Shown in pieces: positions 50,224 through 60,859 of a DNA stretch of 60,859 nucleotides. How positions within the stretch are numbered: position 1 is the stretch's first letter; each line of letters starts with the position of its first letter. The position numbers were made by a program, and so were the translations under genes. The DNA is from JAIRTY01 sp050257395 (lineage in GTDB: Bacteria; Actinomycetota; Actinomycetes; Streptosporangiales; Streptosporangiaceae): contig JBLMWU010000124.1 in the NCBI GenBank assembly GCA_050257395.1, positions 1 through 60,859 on the forward strand, given 5' to 3'. The notes below the pieces were generated by a model. It did no database searches. It saw nothing but the letters and a program-made list of their open reading frames with translations, and was not told the origin of the DNA.

Positions 50224-50600
50224 TGGCCGGCATCACCCTCGATGCCGGCGGGCTGATCGCGGTCGACAACAGCGACCGCCGGCTGATCGTCCTGCTGGCA
50301 CGGGCACGCGAAACGGGAGCCCGCGTCACCGTGCCCGCGACCGCCCTGGCGCAGGCCATCCGCAGGCCCGAACGGCAGGCCCGGCTGTCTCGCCTGCTGC
50401 GCCAGCCGACAACCGACGTCGTTCCTCTCGACCGGGTGGACGCGACAAGCGTCGGCAGACTGCTCGCCGCAGCAGGCACGTCCGACATCGCAGACGCGCA
50501 CGTCGTGATCTGCGCCCGCCGGGCCGGGCAGCAGATCATCACGTCGGACCCCGGCGACCTCAAACGGCTCGATCCAGCCGCTGGCCTGATCCCCGTCTAG
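50223..50600 (+). CDS. vapC: PIN-domain toxin (VapC-like)
   Basis: 125 residues; presumed Mg-dependent ribonuclease. PIN acids: Asp7 (ITLDAGGLIAVD), Asp88/Asp91 (TSDIADAHVV) and Asp109 (ITSDPGDL). The second canonical acid (Glu) position reads Gln44 (ALAQAIRR), a change seen in one VapC-like branch. Starts one base inside the antitoxin stop. Toxicity is not shown. Confidence 0.88.
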   Translation: MAGITLDAGGLIAVDNSDRRLIVLLARARETGARVTVPATALAQAIRRPERQARLSRLLRQPTTDVVPLDRVDATSVGRLLAAAGTSDIADAHVVICARRAGQQIITSDPGDLKRLDPAAGLIPV

Positions 50601-51022
50601 CCGGCGCGGCACCGCACCCCGCCCCCACGAGCTGGCTCCCGCTCCGGGCTCCTCCTGTGGACACTGATGAGCAGTGCCGATAGGCCCCCTCCCAGGGGGT
50701 CACGGAAAGTCTGAACAACCCGAGCCCGCAAGTCGTCGGAAGCTGGTCATCGAGTGGGCTACCAGCCTGTGACCGGTCAGCTGGGTCAGGTCATCTGGAC
50801 GGCGCCAGCCAGGGGGCGTGGCTCGCAGATGGTGCAAGTGAACAGGCACATCGACCCGAGATCGCCCCAGCATCATGCCGTGCGGGGCGCTATCAGCCAG
50901 CCCGCTGGTGTAGGAGGCCTCGTGGTGCTCGCTGGCGAAGGTCTCATCCCGCTGTTGACCGTGGCTAATAGCACGTTATTGGCATGGTGATCTTGGTCGG
51001 GCTATACGGCTTTGCCGCTGGC
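50601..51022 (+). other. 422-nt intergenic region downstream of vapC
   Basis: No convincing gene. A hairpin CCCCC-TCCCA-GGGGG (50685-50699) may end the vapBC transcript. An open frame at 50754-50990 (78 codons) has no family resemblance or ribosome site and is not accepted. Confidence 0.45.
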
Positions 51023-51667
51023 TCAGCGAGTGGCGAGGTTGCTGTCATTGACACTGCTGTCAGCTCGGGTTTGCGGACGGGACAGTATCCAGGTCATAGC
51101 ACCTCCGAGCGCCAGCCACGCGGCGCAGATGGCCAGCTCTCCAATGCCGCGGCTGCCACCGTTCCCGGCAGCCACCCAAGCCGCAGCCTGGTACATGAGC
51201 GCCACGCCCGCCACCAACGAACCAGCCCAGCCAGCTACCCGGAGCCAATTGCGCGGCCGCCAGCCACGGAGCCGGACGAACCCGGCAACCAGCAGCGGAA
51301 CTGGCAGCAGCTCCCATGCCACCTCTGCTATCGGGGCCGCAACGATGATCACCCGTAGCTCCCCGGGCCATTGAATTGTCGGAGGAATGAGTGTGACCTC
51401 GTTGCAGCAAGGGTGACTGAGCGCGACAGCGGCGTAGATAGCTCCGGCAGCTCCTATCACCACCCACAGCATCGAGATCAGCCAGGTCCAGCCGCGGACC
51501 CGCACGCCCCCGATCACCAGGGCCCACGCGTCGCGGAAGGAAGGCCAGCTCGCGCCTGGCGGGCTGGCCTCCAGCAGGGTGCCGAGCATTTCCCCGCCCC
51601 GGTGACGCCGGTACCACGCGGGATAGGCGTGCAGCAGCCACCGGCAGCGCCGCTCCAGCGGGGTCAC
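51023..51667 (-). CDS. Membrane protein of a PadR pair
   Basis: 214 residues: cytosolic N-terminus RRCRWLLHAYPAWYRRHRGGEMLGTLLEASPPG (typical of PadR-partner membrane proteins), then four or five TM segments (LISMLWVVIGAAGAIYAAVAL, ELLPVPLLVAGFV, VAGWAGSLVAGVALMYQAAAW, GELAICAAWLALGGAMTWIL). Co-translated with padR (ATGA-type overlap). Function unknown; the pair probably responds to membrane or cell-envelope change. Confidence 0.83.
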   Translation of the reverse strand: MTPLERRCRWLLHAYPAWYRRHRGGEMLGTLLEASPPGASWPSFRDAWALVIGGVRVRGWTWLISMLWVVIGAAGAIYAAVALSHPCCNEVTLIPPTIQWPGELRVIIVAAPIAEVAWELLPVPLLVAGFVRLRGWRPRNWLRVAGWAGSLVAGVALMYQAAAWVAAGNGGSRGIGELAICAAWLALGGAMTWILSRPQTRADSSVNDSNLATR

Positions 51668-52005
51668 GCCGGGCTCGCCTTCCGCGCACTGCGAACAGCC
51701 TGCGGGCTTTGGACCCGGTCCGCCACCAGCCTGGCCGCCGCCGCCATCCGCTCGGCCTCGGCCCGCAGCGCATCAGCACCAGGCGGCGTCAGACCGTAAG
51801 AGCGGCGGGCCCGGCCGTTAACGATCTCCTCCCTCACCAGCTCTACGTAGCCCTCAGCGGTGAGGCGGTCCAGCGCCGTATACAGGGTTCCGGTCGCCAG
51901 CCGGACCCGGCCGCCCGACAGGTGCTCCGCGCGCTGGATGATCGCGTAACCGTGCAGGGGCCCGTCCAGCAGGGACGCCAGGACGAAATAGGTTGGCTCT
52001 CTCAT
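51664..52005 (-). CDS. PadR-family transcriptional regulator
   Basis: 113 residues. PadR winged helix: PTYFVLASLLDGPLHGYAIIQRAEHLSGGRVRLATGTLYTALDRLTAEGYVELVREE..GRARRSYGLTPPG. C-terminal helix for dimerisation. Start at 52005 (MREPTYF) matches family; a GTG seven codons upstream is possible. Upstream of the membrane-protein gene in one operon; likely autorepressor. Confidence 0.93.
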   Translation of the reverse strand: MREPTYFVLASLLDGPLHGYAIIQRAEHLSGGRVRLATGTLYTALDRLTAEGYVELVREEIVNGRARRSYGLTPPGADALRAEAERMAAAARLVADRVQSPQAVRSARKASPA

Positions 52006-52041
52006 CTGAGTTCTCGGCTGACGCACCAGGCCACGATAAGT

Positions 52042-52080
52042 AGTTCGCCGACATATAGCAAGTTCGCTAGCGCAGGTCGA
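52042..52080 (-). promoter_or_regulatory. padR promoter with direct repeat
   Basis: Minus strand: TCGACC (52075-52080) and TATATG (52052-52057), 17-nt spacer, about 46 nt before the start. AGTTCGC occurs at 52042-52048 and 52061-52067, 19 bp apart, straddling the -10: candidate PadR operator. Confidence 0.5.
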
Positions 52081-52535
52081 CTAGTCGTGCCCGTCATCCT
52101 CATAGGGCCGAATCCCTTGCGAGTGGATGCCGGGTCCAGGCTGGCGAAGCCATCGCGATGCGACGCCCCGAGGGCGTCCTCGACGCGGCAGCCGCGAGCT
52201 GGACCCTGGGGCCGAGGAAAACGGCTCCTGCGGCACTGGACTGCGCGCCGGATGAGCGTGATTGAGCTGAGGCTCACCCCAGGGGACCGGAACCGAACTG
52301 CTCCCGTGACAAGCCAGGGCTGGGCCTTTGCGGGTGTTCATCGGCGGCGCCGGCGTGTTGCCGCGTTGTTTACCCCGGCATGCCTTAACCTCGGCCGGGT
52401 CAGCGGTCTTTGCGTGCCTGCAAGCGGTCTCCAGTTACCAGACGGCGGCCTGCCCGGGCGCGGACGGGTCCGGCCCGTCGGCGGGCGGGTCTCAGGTCGG
52501 GAACGCAGGGGGGACTTGAGCAGCCGGAGGTGCAG
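52081..52535 (+). other. 455-nt non-coding stretch before the SepF gene
   Basis: No gene accepted. Hairpin GACGCCC-CGA-GGGCGTC (52162-52178), 7-bp perfect stem. Frames over it have unlikely composition. CCGGAGG at 52523-52529 is the SepF ribosome site. Confidence 0.45.
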
Positions 52536-52943
52536 ATGGCGCTTCGCAGGGCCGCTGTCTGGCTGGGGCTGGCCGAGCACAGCGAGCCGTATGACGTGCA
52601 CGTGCCCGGCGAGCTCTACGACGGCGAGGACGGGCAGGACTCGACCGAGGACGAGAGGGCGGGCCCCGGGCAGCAGATCGCCACGGTCCGGCCCGAAACC
52701 TTCCAGGACGCGGTCACCATCGGCGAGTACTTCCGCCACGACGTGCCGGTGATCATCAACCTGCACGACATGGACCTCCCGGACGCCAAGCGGATCGTGG
52801 ATTTCGCATGCGGGCTGATCTTCGGCCGCCGCGGCAGCATCGAGCGCATCTCCGCCCGGGTGTACCTCCTCCTGCCGCCCGGCTACGGGATCGTCGCCGG
52901 GCAGGGCTCGCTCAACGGCGAGGGGTTCTTCAACCAGGCCTAG
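52536..52943 (+). CDS. SepF-like cell-division protein (paralogue)
   Basis: 135 residues. C-terminal SepF fold: RPETFQDAVTIGEYFRHDVPVIINLHDMDLPDAKRIVDFACGLIFGRRGSIERISARVYLLLPPGYGI. SepF links FtsZ to the membrane; the usual Met-start amphipathic helix is replaced by MALRRAAVWLGLAEH. A divisome sepF normally sits beside ftsZ, so this is likely an SflA/SflB-type paralogue. ATG 52536 with CCGGAGG. It converges on uvrA, 8 nt apart. Confidence 0.87.
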   Translation: MALRRAAVWLGLAEHSEPYDVHVPGELYDGEDGQDSTEDERAGPGQQIATVRPETFQDAVTIGEYFRHDVPVIINLHDMDLPDAKRIVDFACGLIFGRRGSIERISARVYLLLPPGYGIVAGQGSLNGEGFFNQA

Positions 52944-52951
52944 GCCATGCC

Positions 52952-55810
<2,859 letters not shown>

Positions 55811-55981
55811 TGCGTTCGATTCTCCGGTGACGAGGGGCATGCCTCCGCTGAGACACGGCGACACGTCATGCTATCCGGGGCCACTGACATTTAGCCGGGC
55901 TCTGCCGGTCCCCGCAGGTCCCGCGGATCCCGTCAGCCCCCTGGGCCGCAGCGAACCGCCCGGCCCGCCCCCGGGGCGTGC

Positions 55982-55995
55982 CGAACACACATTCG
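55982..55995. promoter_or_regulatory. LexA-like SOS box upstream of uvrA
   Basis: CGAACACACATTCG matches the Gram-positive LexA consensus CGAACRNRYGTTYG at 13 of 14 positions (A for G at position 10). It lies 172 nt before the uvrA start, in the 252-nt gap after the upstream glycosylase gene. UvrA is LexA-controlled in several actinomycetes. Confidence 0.5.
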
Positions 55996-56062
55996 CCGCC
56001 GGAGTTACAACCCCGCAGGGGCCGGGTCTCTTCCGCCCCGCGGGCCGCCGCCCGGCGGGCGG

Positions 56063-57172
56063 TCAGCCGGGCAGCACCAGCTCAAGCCCCAGCCAGCGGG
56101 CGAGATCCCCGATCTCGTGCTGGATGTCCGCGGCCATGGCCTTCGTGAAGGGGATGTCCTCGTGGACGGCCTGGACCCGGAGCAGCCCGGCGCCGCGGTC
56201 GGCGGTGGCATCGAGCTTGCCCACCAGCTGGTCGCCGTGCAGGATCGGCAGCGCGAAGTACCCCCACCGGCGGCTGGCGGCGGGCTTGTACATCTCCAGC
56301 TGGTAGTCGAACCCGAAAAGCTCGGCCATCCGCTTGCGGTCGTGGATGAGCCGGTCGAACGGGGACAGCAGCGCCGCCCGCCCGGAGAACGGCTGGCCCA
56401 GCTGGGCCGGGTCGACCCGCCACCCGCCTTTGACCCCCTCGACCACGGCGGGCTCGCCGGCCTCCCCCACATCCAGCGGCTCCACCGGGCACTCCGGCCC
56501 CCGCGCCCGGGCGATGCCCAGCGCGCGCAGCCGCCGCTCGTCGCGGATCCGGCGCGCCTCGGCCGCCGGGACGGCCGGCTCATCCGGGTAGACCCGCGCC
56601 GCCAGGTCCCACAGCCGGTCGCCGCCGCTGCGCCCGGCGACCGCGACCTCGCCGCGCTGCACCATGAACTCCAGCAGCTGGCTGACGTTGCGGTTGTTCG
56701 TCCAGCCGGTCGATTTCCACGGCACCTGGCAGGTGTCCGGCAGCTCGCGGGAGGGCAGCGGCCCCGACGCGGTGAGCCGCGCCAGGATGTCGCGCCTGCA
56801 TGCGTCGTTGGCGCGCACCCAGTCGCGGTAGGACGCCCGCCAGCCATTCAGCTGCCCGCGCCCCCGCTCCTCCCAGCCGGCCATGTCCGCGCGGTACAGC
56901 GCGAGATCCTCGCTGGGCCGGATCATCGCCCGCAGCTCCAGCAGCGCCCGGTCCGCCAGCGCCGCGTCCAGCGCGGCCGGTGAGTACGACGGCCCGAGGC
57001 GGCTCCAGGCCACCAGGTCCGCGTTCGGCGCGACCGCGGCGGTCGGGTCGATCTGCAGCAGGGTCAGCTGGCGCACCACGTCCAGCAGCCCGGCTGGCCG
57101 TGAACTGTCGAGGCGCTGCGCGCGGACGGCGATGCGGCGCGCGTCGGCGCGGGAGAGCTCGTGCACTGCCAC
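56063..57172 (-). CDS. AlkX/YcaQ-type DNA glycosylase (HTH_42 family)
   Basis: 369 residues. N-terminal VHELSRADARRIAVRAQRLD, then VRQLTLLQIDPTAAVAPNADLVAWSRLG with the Q-x-D motif (Gln40-Ile41-Asp42), the catalytic pattern described for E. coli YcaQ (the AlkZ branch uses QxQ). Winged-helix region and the C-terminal EDIPFTKAMAADIQHEIGDLARWLGLE agree. Family members excise alkylated bases and unhook interstrand crosslinks. GTG start lacks a ribosome site but has TACTGT six bases upstream: leaderless. Same strand as uvrA. Confidence 0.9.
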   Translation of the reverse strand: MAVHELSRADARRIAVRAQRLDSSRPAGLLDVVRQLTLLQIDPTAAVAPNADLVAWSRLGPSYSPAALDAALADRALLELRAMIRPSEDLALYRADMAGWEERGRGQLNGWRASYRDWVRANDACRRDILARLTASGPLPSRELPDTCQVPWKSTGWTNNRNVSQLLEFMVQRGEVAVAGRSGGDRLWDLAARVYPDEPAVPAAEARRIRDERRLRALGIARARGPECPVEPLDVGEAGEPAVVEGVKGGWRVDPAQLGQPFSGRAALLSPFDRLIHDRKRMAELFGFDYQLEMYKPAASRRWGYFALPILHGDQLVGKLDATADRGAGLLRVQAVHEDIPFTKAMAADIQHEIGDLARWLGLELVLPG

Positions 57173-57362
57173 GCATCGACAGTAGGCGGCTGGGTCGCCG
57201 GGAGCCACCCCTCCGGGCAGCGCCCGGCCCGGTGTCCGGGCCGGCCGTGAGCCGGTTAATGGCGCGACCGCGCCCCGCGCACGATAATGGCCCGAACGCG
57301 GGAACCGGTGCCCTGCCGCAGCGGCGGGGCGCTCCCGCCCAGCCGCCTGCCCGGGAGCAGCC

Positions 57363-58094
57363 ATGGACGCTGAGATCAGCGCTGACCTGGCCCGCACCGA
57401 GGCCGCCACCGGCCGCCTGCTGGCTGGCGTCTCGGCCCTGACCGACGAGCAGGCCCGCGGGCCGTCGCTGCTGCCCGGCTGGACCCGCGGGCACGTGCTC
57501 ACCCATATCGCCCGCAATGCCGACGGCATGGTCAGCGTGCTGCGCTCGGCGCGGACCGGGGCCGGCATCGCGATGTACGCCAGCGACGCCAGCCGGGACG
57601 CCGACGTGGAGGCCGGCGCCGGGCGGCCAGCCGCCGCCCTGGTGTCGGACGTGCGCGAGTCCGCGGCCCGCTTCGCCCAGGAGGCCGGCCTGATGCCCGC
57701 TGGCGCCTGGGCCGCCCTCGTGCGGCGGACTCCCGGCGGCGACCAGTTCCCGGCCCATGTCGTGCCGATCCGGCGGCTGGGTGAGGTGGAGATCCATCAC
57801 GCGGACCTGGGCCTGGCCTACCAGCCCGGCGACTGGCCGGAGGAGTTCACTGCCGCCTACCTGCCCCGGCTCACGCGGACCTGGGCGGGCCGCGACGACG
57901 TGCCGCCGTTCCGCGTCCGCGCGGCCGGGCAGGAGCGCACCTGGCAGCTCGGCCCGGCCGGCCGGGAAGGCGGGCCGCTGGTCGCTGGCCCGGCGGCGGC
58001 CCTGGTCGCTTGGCTGACCGGGCGGGGCAACGGCTCCGGGCTCCAGGTGACCCCGGCCGGCGAGCCGCTGCCGGTGCTGCCCGCATGGCGGTAG
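57363..58094 (+). CDS. Mycothiol-dependent maleylpyruvate isomerase-type protein
   Basis: 243 residues, DinB-like four-helix bundle with C-terminal alpha/beta domain. Metal-site residues His48 (RGHVLTHIARNADG), Glu141 and His145 (GEVEIHHADLGL) align with His52, Glu144 and His148 of the Corynebacterium enzyme. LLPGWTRGHVLTHIARNA and the R-x-x-E-x-x-x-HH-x-D-L pattern are typical. The physiological substrate is uncertain without gentisate genes. ATG 57363 follows CGGGAG. Confidence 0.92.
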   Translation: MDAEISADLARTEAATGRLLAGVSALTDEQARGPSLLPGWTRGHVLTHIARNADGMVSVLRSARTGAGIAMYASDASRDADVEAGAGRPAAALVSDVRESAARFAQEAGLMPAGAWAALVRRTPGGDQFPAHVVPIRRLGEVEIHHADLGLAYQPGDWPEEFTAAYLPRLTRTWAGRDDVPPFRVRAAGQERTWQLGPAGREGGPLVAGPAAALVAWLTGRGNGSGLQVTPAGEPLPVLPAWR

Positions 58095-58124
58095 CCGCAC
58101 CAGCCCCCGGCGGAGCCCGTTCGG

Positions 58125-58130
58125 TATAAA
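58125..58130 (+). promoter_or_regulatory. -10 element of MBL-fold gene
   Basis: TATAAA within an otherwise GC-rich gap, 40 nt before the GTG start. No clear -35 hexamer. Confidence 0.4.
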
Positions 58131-58170
58131 AAGAGCAGTCAGCGCGCCGATCACTTCTGAGAGGGACACT

Positions 58171-58836
58171 GTGGCCTACACCGGGAACGTGACCGTCGGG
58201 GGCCCGCCCGACACGCGGGAGATCACCGGCCTGACCGTGACCAAGGTGGCCGTCGGCCCCATGGACAACAACGCCTACCTGCTGACCTGCAGCCAGACCG
58301 GGGAGGCGGTGCTCATCGACGCCGCCAACGAGGCGGGCCGGCTCATCGAGGTCATCGGGGACACCCCGGTGAGCGCGATCGTGACCACGCACCGGCACTG
58401 GGACCACTGGCAGGCGCTCGAAGAGGTGCGGGCGGCGACCGGCGCGGCGGTGATCGCGCATCCCGACGACGCGGCCGAGCTGCCGGTCAAGGCGACCGAG
58501 CTGGTCCGCAACGGGGACACCGTCCCGGTCGGCGCGGCCAGCCTGTCCGTCATCCACCTGCGCGGCCACACGCCCGGCAGCATCGCCCTGTGCTACGACG
58601 CCGGCGGGCAGCTGGCCGGCAGCCCGCACCTGTTCACGGGCGACTGCCTGTTCCCCGGCGGCCCGGGCAACACCGAGCAGGACCCCGCCCGCTTCCGGCA
58701 GCTCATGGACGACCTGGAGGAAAGGGTGTTCGGCGTGCTGCCGGACGGCACCTGGATCTATCCCGGCCACGGCAATGACACCAACCTGGGGGCGGAACGC
58801 CCGCACGTGGCCGAGTGGCGCGAGCGCGGCTGGTAG
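58171..58836 (+). CDS. MBL-fold metallo-hydrolase (glyoxalase II-like)
   Basis: 221 residues. Binuclear-zinc ligands: HRHWDH (His74, His76, Asp78, His79), His133 (RGHTPGS), Asp158 (TGDCLF) and His200 (YPGHGN). Matches glyoxalase II-like hydrolases; the thioester or other ester substrate is not known. GTG start with GAGAGGGAC upstream. Follows the isomerase gene, an arrangement often found beside uvrA in actinomycetes. Confidence 0.95.
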   Translation: MAYTGNVTVGGPPDTREITGLTVTKVAVGPMDNNAYLLTCSQTGEAVLIDAANEAGRLIEVIGDTPVSAIVTTHRHWDHWQALEEVRAATGAAVIAHPDDAAELPVKATELVRNGDTVPVGAASLSVIHLRGHTPGSIALCYDAGGQLAGSPHLFTGDCLFPGGPGNTEQDPARFRQLMDDLEERVFGVLPDGTWIYPGHGNDTNLGAERPHVAEWRERGW

Positions 58837-58899
58837 CCCCGGCGGGAAGAAACCACGCCGGCCGGGCGCAGGAGGCCGGTGCAGGAGGATCATAGAGAA

Positions 58900-60339
58900 A
58901 TGCCCCTGCTGCGCGCGGTGCCGGTCCCGAGCAGGCCGGTCGTCGCCCTGGAACCGATCATCGGCCCCGAGCGCTACACCCGGCTGCTGGCGGCGGCCGA
59001 CCGGTTCCGCGCCCTGATGGCCGGGCGGACGATCTGGAACATCAACTCCACCGCTGTCGGCGGCGGGGTCGCCGAGCTGCTGCAGGCGCTGGTCGGGTAC
59101 GCCACCGACCTGGACGTGCCGATCCGGTGGACCGTCATCGGCGGTGACCACGACTTCTTCACCATCACCAAGCGGCTGCACAACCAGCTGCACGGCCTCG
59201 GCGGCCACGAGCCGCTCAGCGCCGGCGAGGCCGCCCACTACCAGAGCGTCCTGGCGGAGAACGCGGAGGAGCTGCTCGGCCAGATCCGTCCCCGGGACGT
59301 GGTCCTGCTCCACGATCCGCAGACCGCCGGGCTGACCGGGCCGCTGGCACGGGCCGGGATCCCGGTGGTGTGGCGCTGCCACGTCGGCGCCGACCAGGCC
59401 AGCGACGCGACCCAGGCGGCCTGGGACTTCCTGCGCCGGTTCCTGGGTGATGCGCGCGGCTACGTGTTCAGCCGCGCCCAGTACGTCCCGCCCTGGGTCC
59501 CGCACCAGCTGAGGTGGATCATCCCGCCGTCGATCGATCCGTTCTCAGCGAAGAACCAGCCGCTCGGGCCGGAGACCGTGCAGGCCATCCTGGCCACGCT
59601 GGGGGTGCTGGACAGCCGCCCGCCCGCCTCGCCCGCCGGGTTCGTCCGCCGCGACGGCACCGCCGGGGAGGTCATCCGGTCCGCCGCGGTGGTGTGTGAC
59701 GCACTGCCCACACCCGGCGACCCGGTGGTGCTCCAGGTCTCGCGGTGGGACCGGCTCAAGGACATGAACGGGGTCATGTCCGGGTTCACCCGCCACGCGG
59801 CGCTGGCCGACGGCGGTTACCTGATCCTGGCCGGCCCGGCGGTCACCGGGGTGGCCGACGATCCGGAAGGCGCCCTGGTGTACGCGGAATGCCTCGCGCA
59901 GTGGCGGGCCCTGCCCCCCGCCGCCCGGTCGCGGGTGATGCTCGTCAGCCTGCCGCTGGATGACGTGGACGAGAACGCCGTCATGGTGAACGCGCTGCAG
60001 CGGCACGCCACCGTCATCACGCAGAAGAGCATCGCCGAAGGTTTCGGGCTGACCGTGGCCGAGGCCATGTGGAAAGCCCGGCCGGTGGTCGGGTCGGCGG
60101 TCGGCGGCATCCAGGACCAGCTCGCGGAGGGCACCGGCATCCTCCTCCCCGACCCTCGTGACCTGGAGGAGTTCGGCCGGGCTGTGCGAACGCTGCTGAA
60201 CGATCCCGCCCTGGCGGGGCGCATGGGCTGGGCCGCCCAGGCCTACATCCGCGAGCACTACCTCGGTGACGTCCACCTGCTGCGCTACGCCCGGCTGTTC
60301 GGGACTCTCATCAGCTCCGGCCCGGCCTGGCCGCGGTGA
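58900..60339 (+). CDS. GT4-family glycosyltransferase, trehalose-synthase (TreT)-like
   Basis: 479 residues. GT-B fold. N-terminal WNINSTAVGGGVAELLQALVGYATDLDVPIRWTVIGGDHDFFTITKRLHNQLHG is the pattern of the trehalose glycosyltransferring synthase/TreT-like group; C-terminal LQVSRWDRLKDMNGVMSGF, then KSIAEGFGLTVAEAMWKARPVVGSAVGGIQDQ with the E-x7-E nucleotide-sugar site. It may join a nucleotide-sugar to glucose (trehalose or a related disaccharide). A GTG seven codons upstream with AGGAGG nearby is an alternative start. Confidence 0.9.
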   Translation: MPLLRAVPVPSRPVVALEPIIGPERYTRLLAAADRFRALMAGRTIWNINSTAVGGGVAELLQALVGYATDLDVPIRWTVIGGDHDFFTITKRLHNQLHGLGGHEPLSAGEAAHYQSVLAENAEELLGQIRPRDVVLLHDPQTAGLTGPLARAGIPVVWRCHVGADQASDATQAAWDFLRRFLGDARGYVFSRAQYVPPWVPHQLRWIIPPSIDPFSAKNQPLGPETVQAILATLGVLDSRPPASPAGFVRRDGTAGEVIRSAAVVCDALPTPGDPVVLQVSRWDRLKDMNGVMSGFTRHAALADGGYLILAGPAVTGVADDPEGALVYAECLAQWRALPPAARSRVMLVSLPLDDVDENAVMVNALQRHATVITQKSIAEGFGLTVAEAMWKARPVVGSAVGGIQDQLAEGTGILLPDPRDLEEFGRAVRTLLNDPALAGRMGWAAQAYIREHYLGDVHLLRYARLFGTLISSGPAWPR

Positions 60340-60859
60340 CCCGCTGGTAGAGCGCGAGCGCGGCCCCGGCCGCGTCGGCGGGGGTGGGCAGCGCGGCCGC
60401 CCGCGCGAGCGCCGCCCCGCTGAGCCTGGCCGCCAGGCCCGGATCGGCGAGCACCGACCGCACCGCGGCGGCCAGCGCCGGCGCATCCCCCGGCGGCACC
60501 AGCAGCGCGGCGTCCTCGCCGGTCAGCTCGGGGATGCCGCCGGCCCGCGACGCCACGATCGGGCGGCCCGCCCGCAGCGCTTCCTGCACGATCAGGGGCT
60601 GGCCCTCCCAGTAGCTCGGCACCGTGACCACCTCGGCGGCCGCGAGCAGGGCCGGGATGTCGCTGCGCTGGCCGAGGAACGCCACGTCCAGCCCGGCGGC
60701 GCGGGCCTGCGCCCGCAGCGGGCCGGCCAGCGGCCCGTCGCCGGCCACCGCGACCAGCGGCGCGGGGTCGGTGTCCCGCCAGCGGGCGGCCGCCTCCAGC
60801 AGCACGCTGATCCCTTTCTGGGCGGCCAGCCGGCCGGCCGCGCGCCCGAGCGGCCGGCC
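60311..60859 (-). CDS. GT4-family glycosyltransferase, N-terminus beyond window
   Basis: The last 182 residues of a GT-B glycosyltransferase: GRLAAQKGISVLLEAAARW, LVAVAGDGPLAGPLRAQA, and PSYWEGQPLIVQEALRAGRPIVASRAGGIPELTGEDAALLVPPGD with the E-x7-E donor-binding motif (second Glu in QEAL). The 3' end overlaps the other GT4 gene by 29 nt, tail to tail. Acceptor not known; cell-wall, exopolysaccharide or glycolipid synthesis are possible. Confidence 0.88.
   Translation of the reverse strand, partial: GRPLGRAAGRLAAQKGISVLLEAAARWRDTDPAPLVAVAGDGPLAGPLRAQARAAGLDVAFLGQRSDIPALLAAAEVVTVPSYWEGQPLIVQEALRAGRPIVASRAGGIPELTGEDAALLVPPGDAPALAAAVRSVLADPGLAARLSGAALARAAALPTPADAAGAALALYQRVTAARPGRS

Noticed and set aside
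50754..50990. 78-codon open frame
   Set aside because: No family resemblance, no ribosome site, unusual composition; treated as non-coding.
52002..52277. 91-codon open frame on the minus strand upstream of padR
   Set aside because: It covers the padR promoter and its direct repeats, and has no ribosome site; the hydrophobic end seems accidental.

Overview
The window is very GC-rich, densely coded chromosomal DNA from an actinomycete (Actinomycetota). Support comes from a FasR-type regulator in front of fabD-fabH-acpP-fabF, a four-gene 'conservon' (sensor kinase, roadblock protein, DUF742 protein, GTPase), an AceE-type pyruvate dehydrogenase E1 next to DUF3052 and AhpE genes, DUF1918 and DUF5999 proteins, a SepF paralogue, and mycothiol-dependent maleylpyruvate isomerase-type proteins. 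Frequent GTG starts, 4-nt stop/start overlaps and several leaderless-looking starts fit. The fabD/aceE neighbourhood resembles that of Streptomyces, but accD directly after fabF is the mycobacterial (accD6-like) arrangement. I cannot name a genus. I see no CRISPR array, rRNA, prophage or insertion sequence; there is one tRNA, tRNA-Val(UAC).

Layout. 1-8.3 kb: acyl-CoA dehydrogenase plus acyl-CoA carboxylase beta subunit (branched-chain acyl-CoA catabolism type), a CbiG protein carrying half of a CobJ domain, a VOC protein, an alpha/beta hydrolase, and an SRPBCC-ArsR-DUF899 operon behind two perfect 16-bp palindromes. 8.3-10.7 kb: a 14-TM-type MFS exporter and a membrane-anchored Cys-rich protein. 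10.7-19.5 kb: a catabolic island with PaaX regulator, Rid-family protein, an 804-residue flavin monooxygenase/Old-Yellow-Enzyme fusion, enoyl-CoA hydratase, aryl-CoA ligase, alpha/beta hydrolase and cytochrome P450. It reads as an aerobic CoA-dependent route for 2-aminobenzoate (anthranilate) or a related aromatic acid. 19.5-23.5 kb: small accessory genes (MarR/zinc ribbon, C39-like cysteine-peptidase fold, VOC, GNAT, a homing-endonuclease-type nuclease beside tRNA-Val).

23.5-39.4 kb is central metabolism: AhpE peroxiredoxin, DUF3052, YjbQ, DUF1918, AceE, the conservon, FasR, then FabD-FabH-AcpP-FabF-AccD. AceE makes acetyl-CoA, AccD (with an alpha subunit encoded elsewhere) carboxylates it to malonyl-CoA, FabD loads malonyl onto AcpP, and FabH and FabF start and extend the chains; FasR probably activates the operon. 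FabD has an extra C-terminal biotinyl/lipoyl-like domain without the usual lysine.

39.4-52 kb: amidotransferase, GNAT, membrane proteins, a cysteine-desulfurase-like PLP enzyme, a heterodimeric ABC exporter with one degenerate ATP site, DUF5999, a VapBC toxin-antitoxin pair, and a PadR/membrane-protein pair. 52.5-60.9 kb: SepF paralogue, UvrA with a LexA-like box upstream, an AlkX/YcaQ-type DNA glycosylase, a maleylpyruvate isomerase-type protein, a metallo-beta-lactamase-fold hydrolase, and two convergent GT4 glycosyltransferases, the last cut by the window end.
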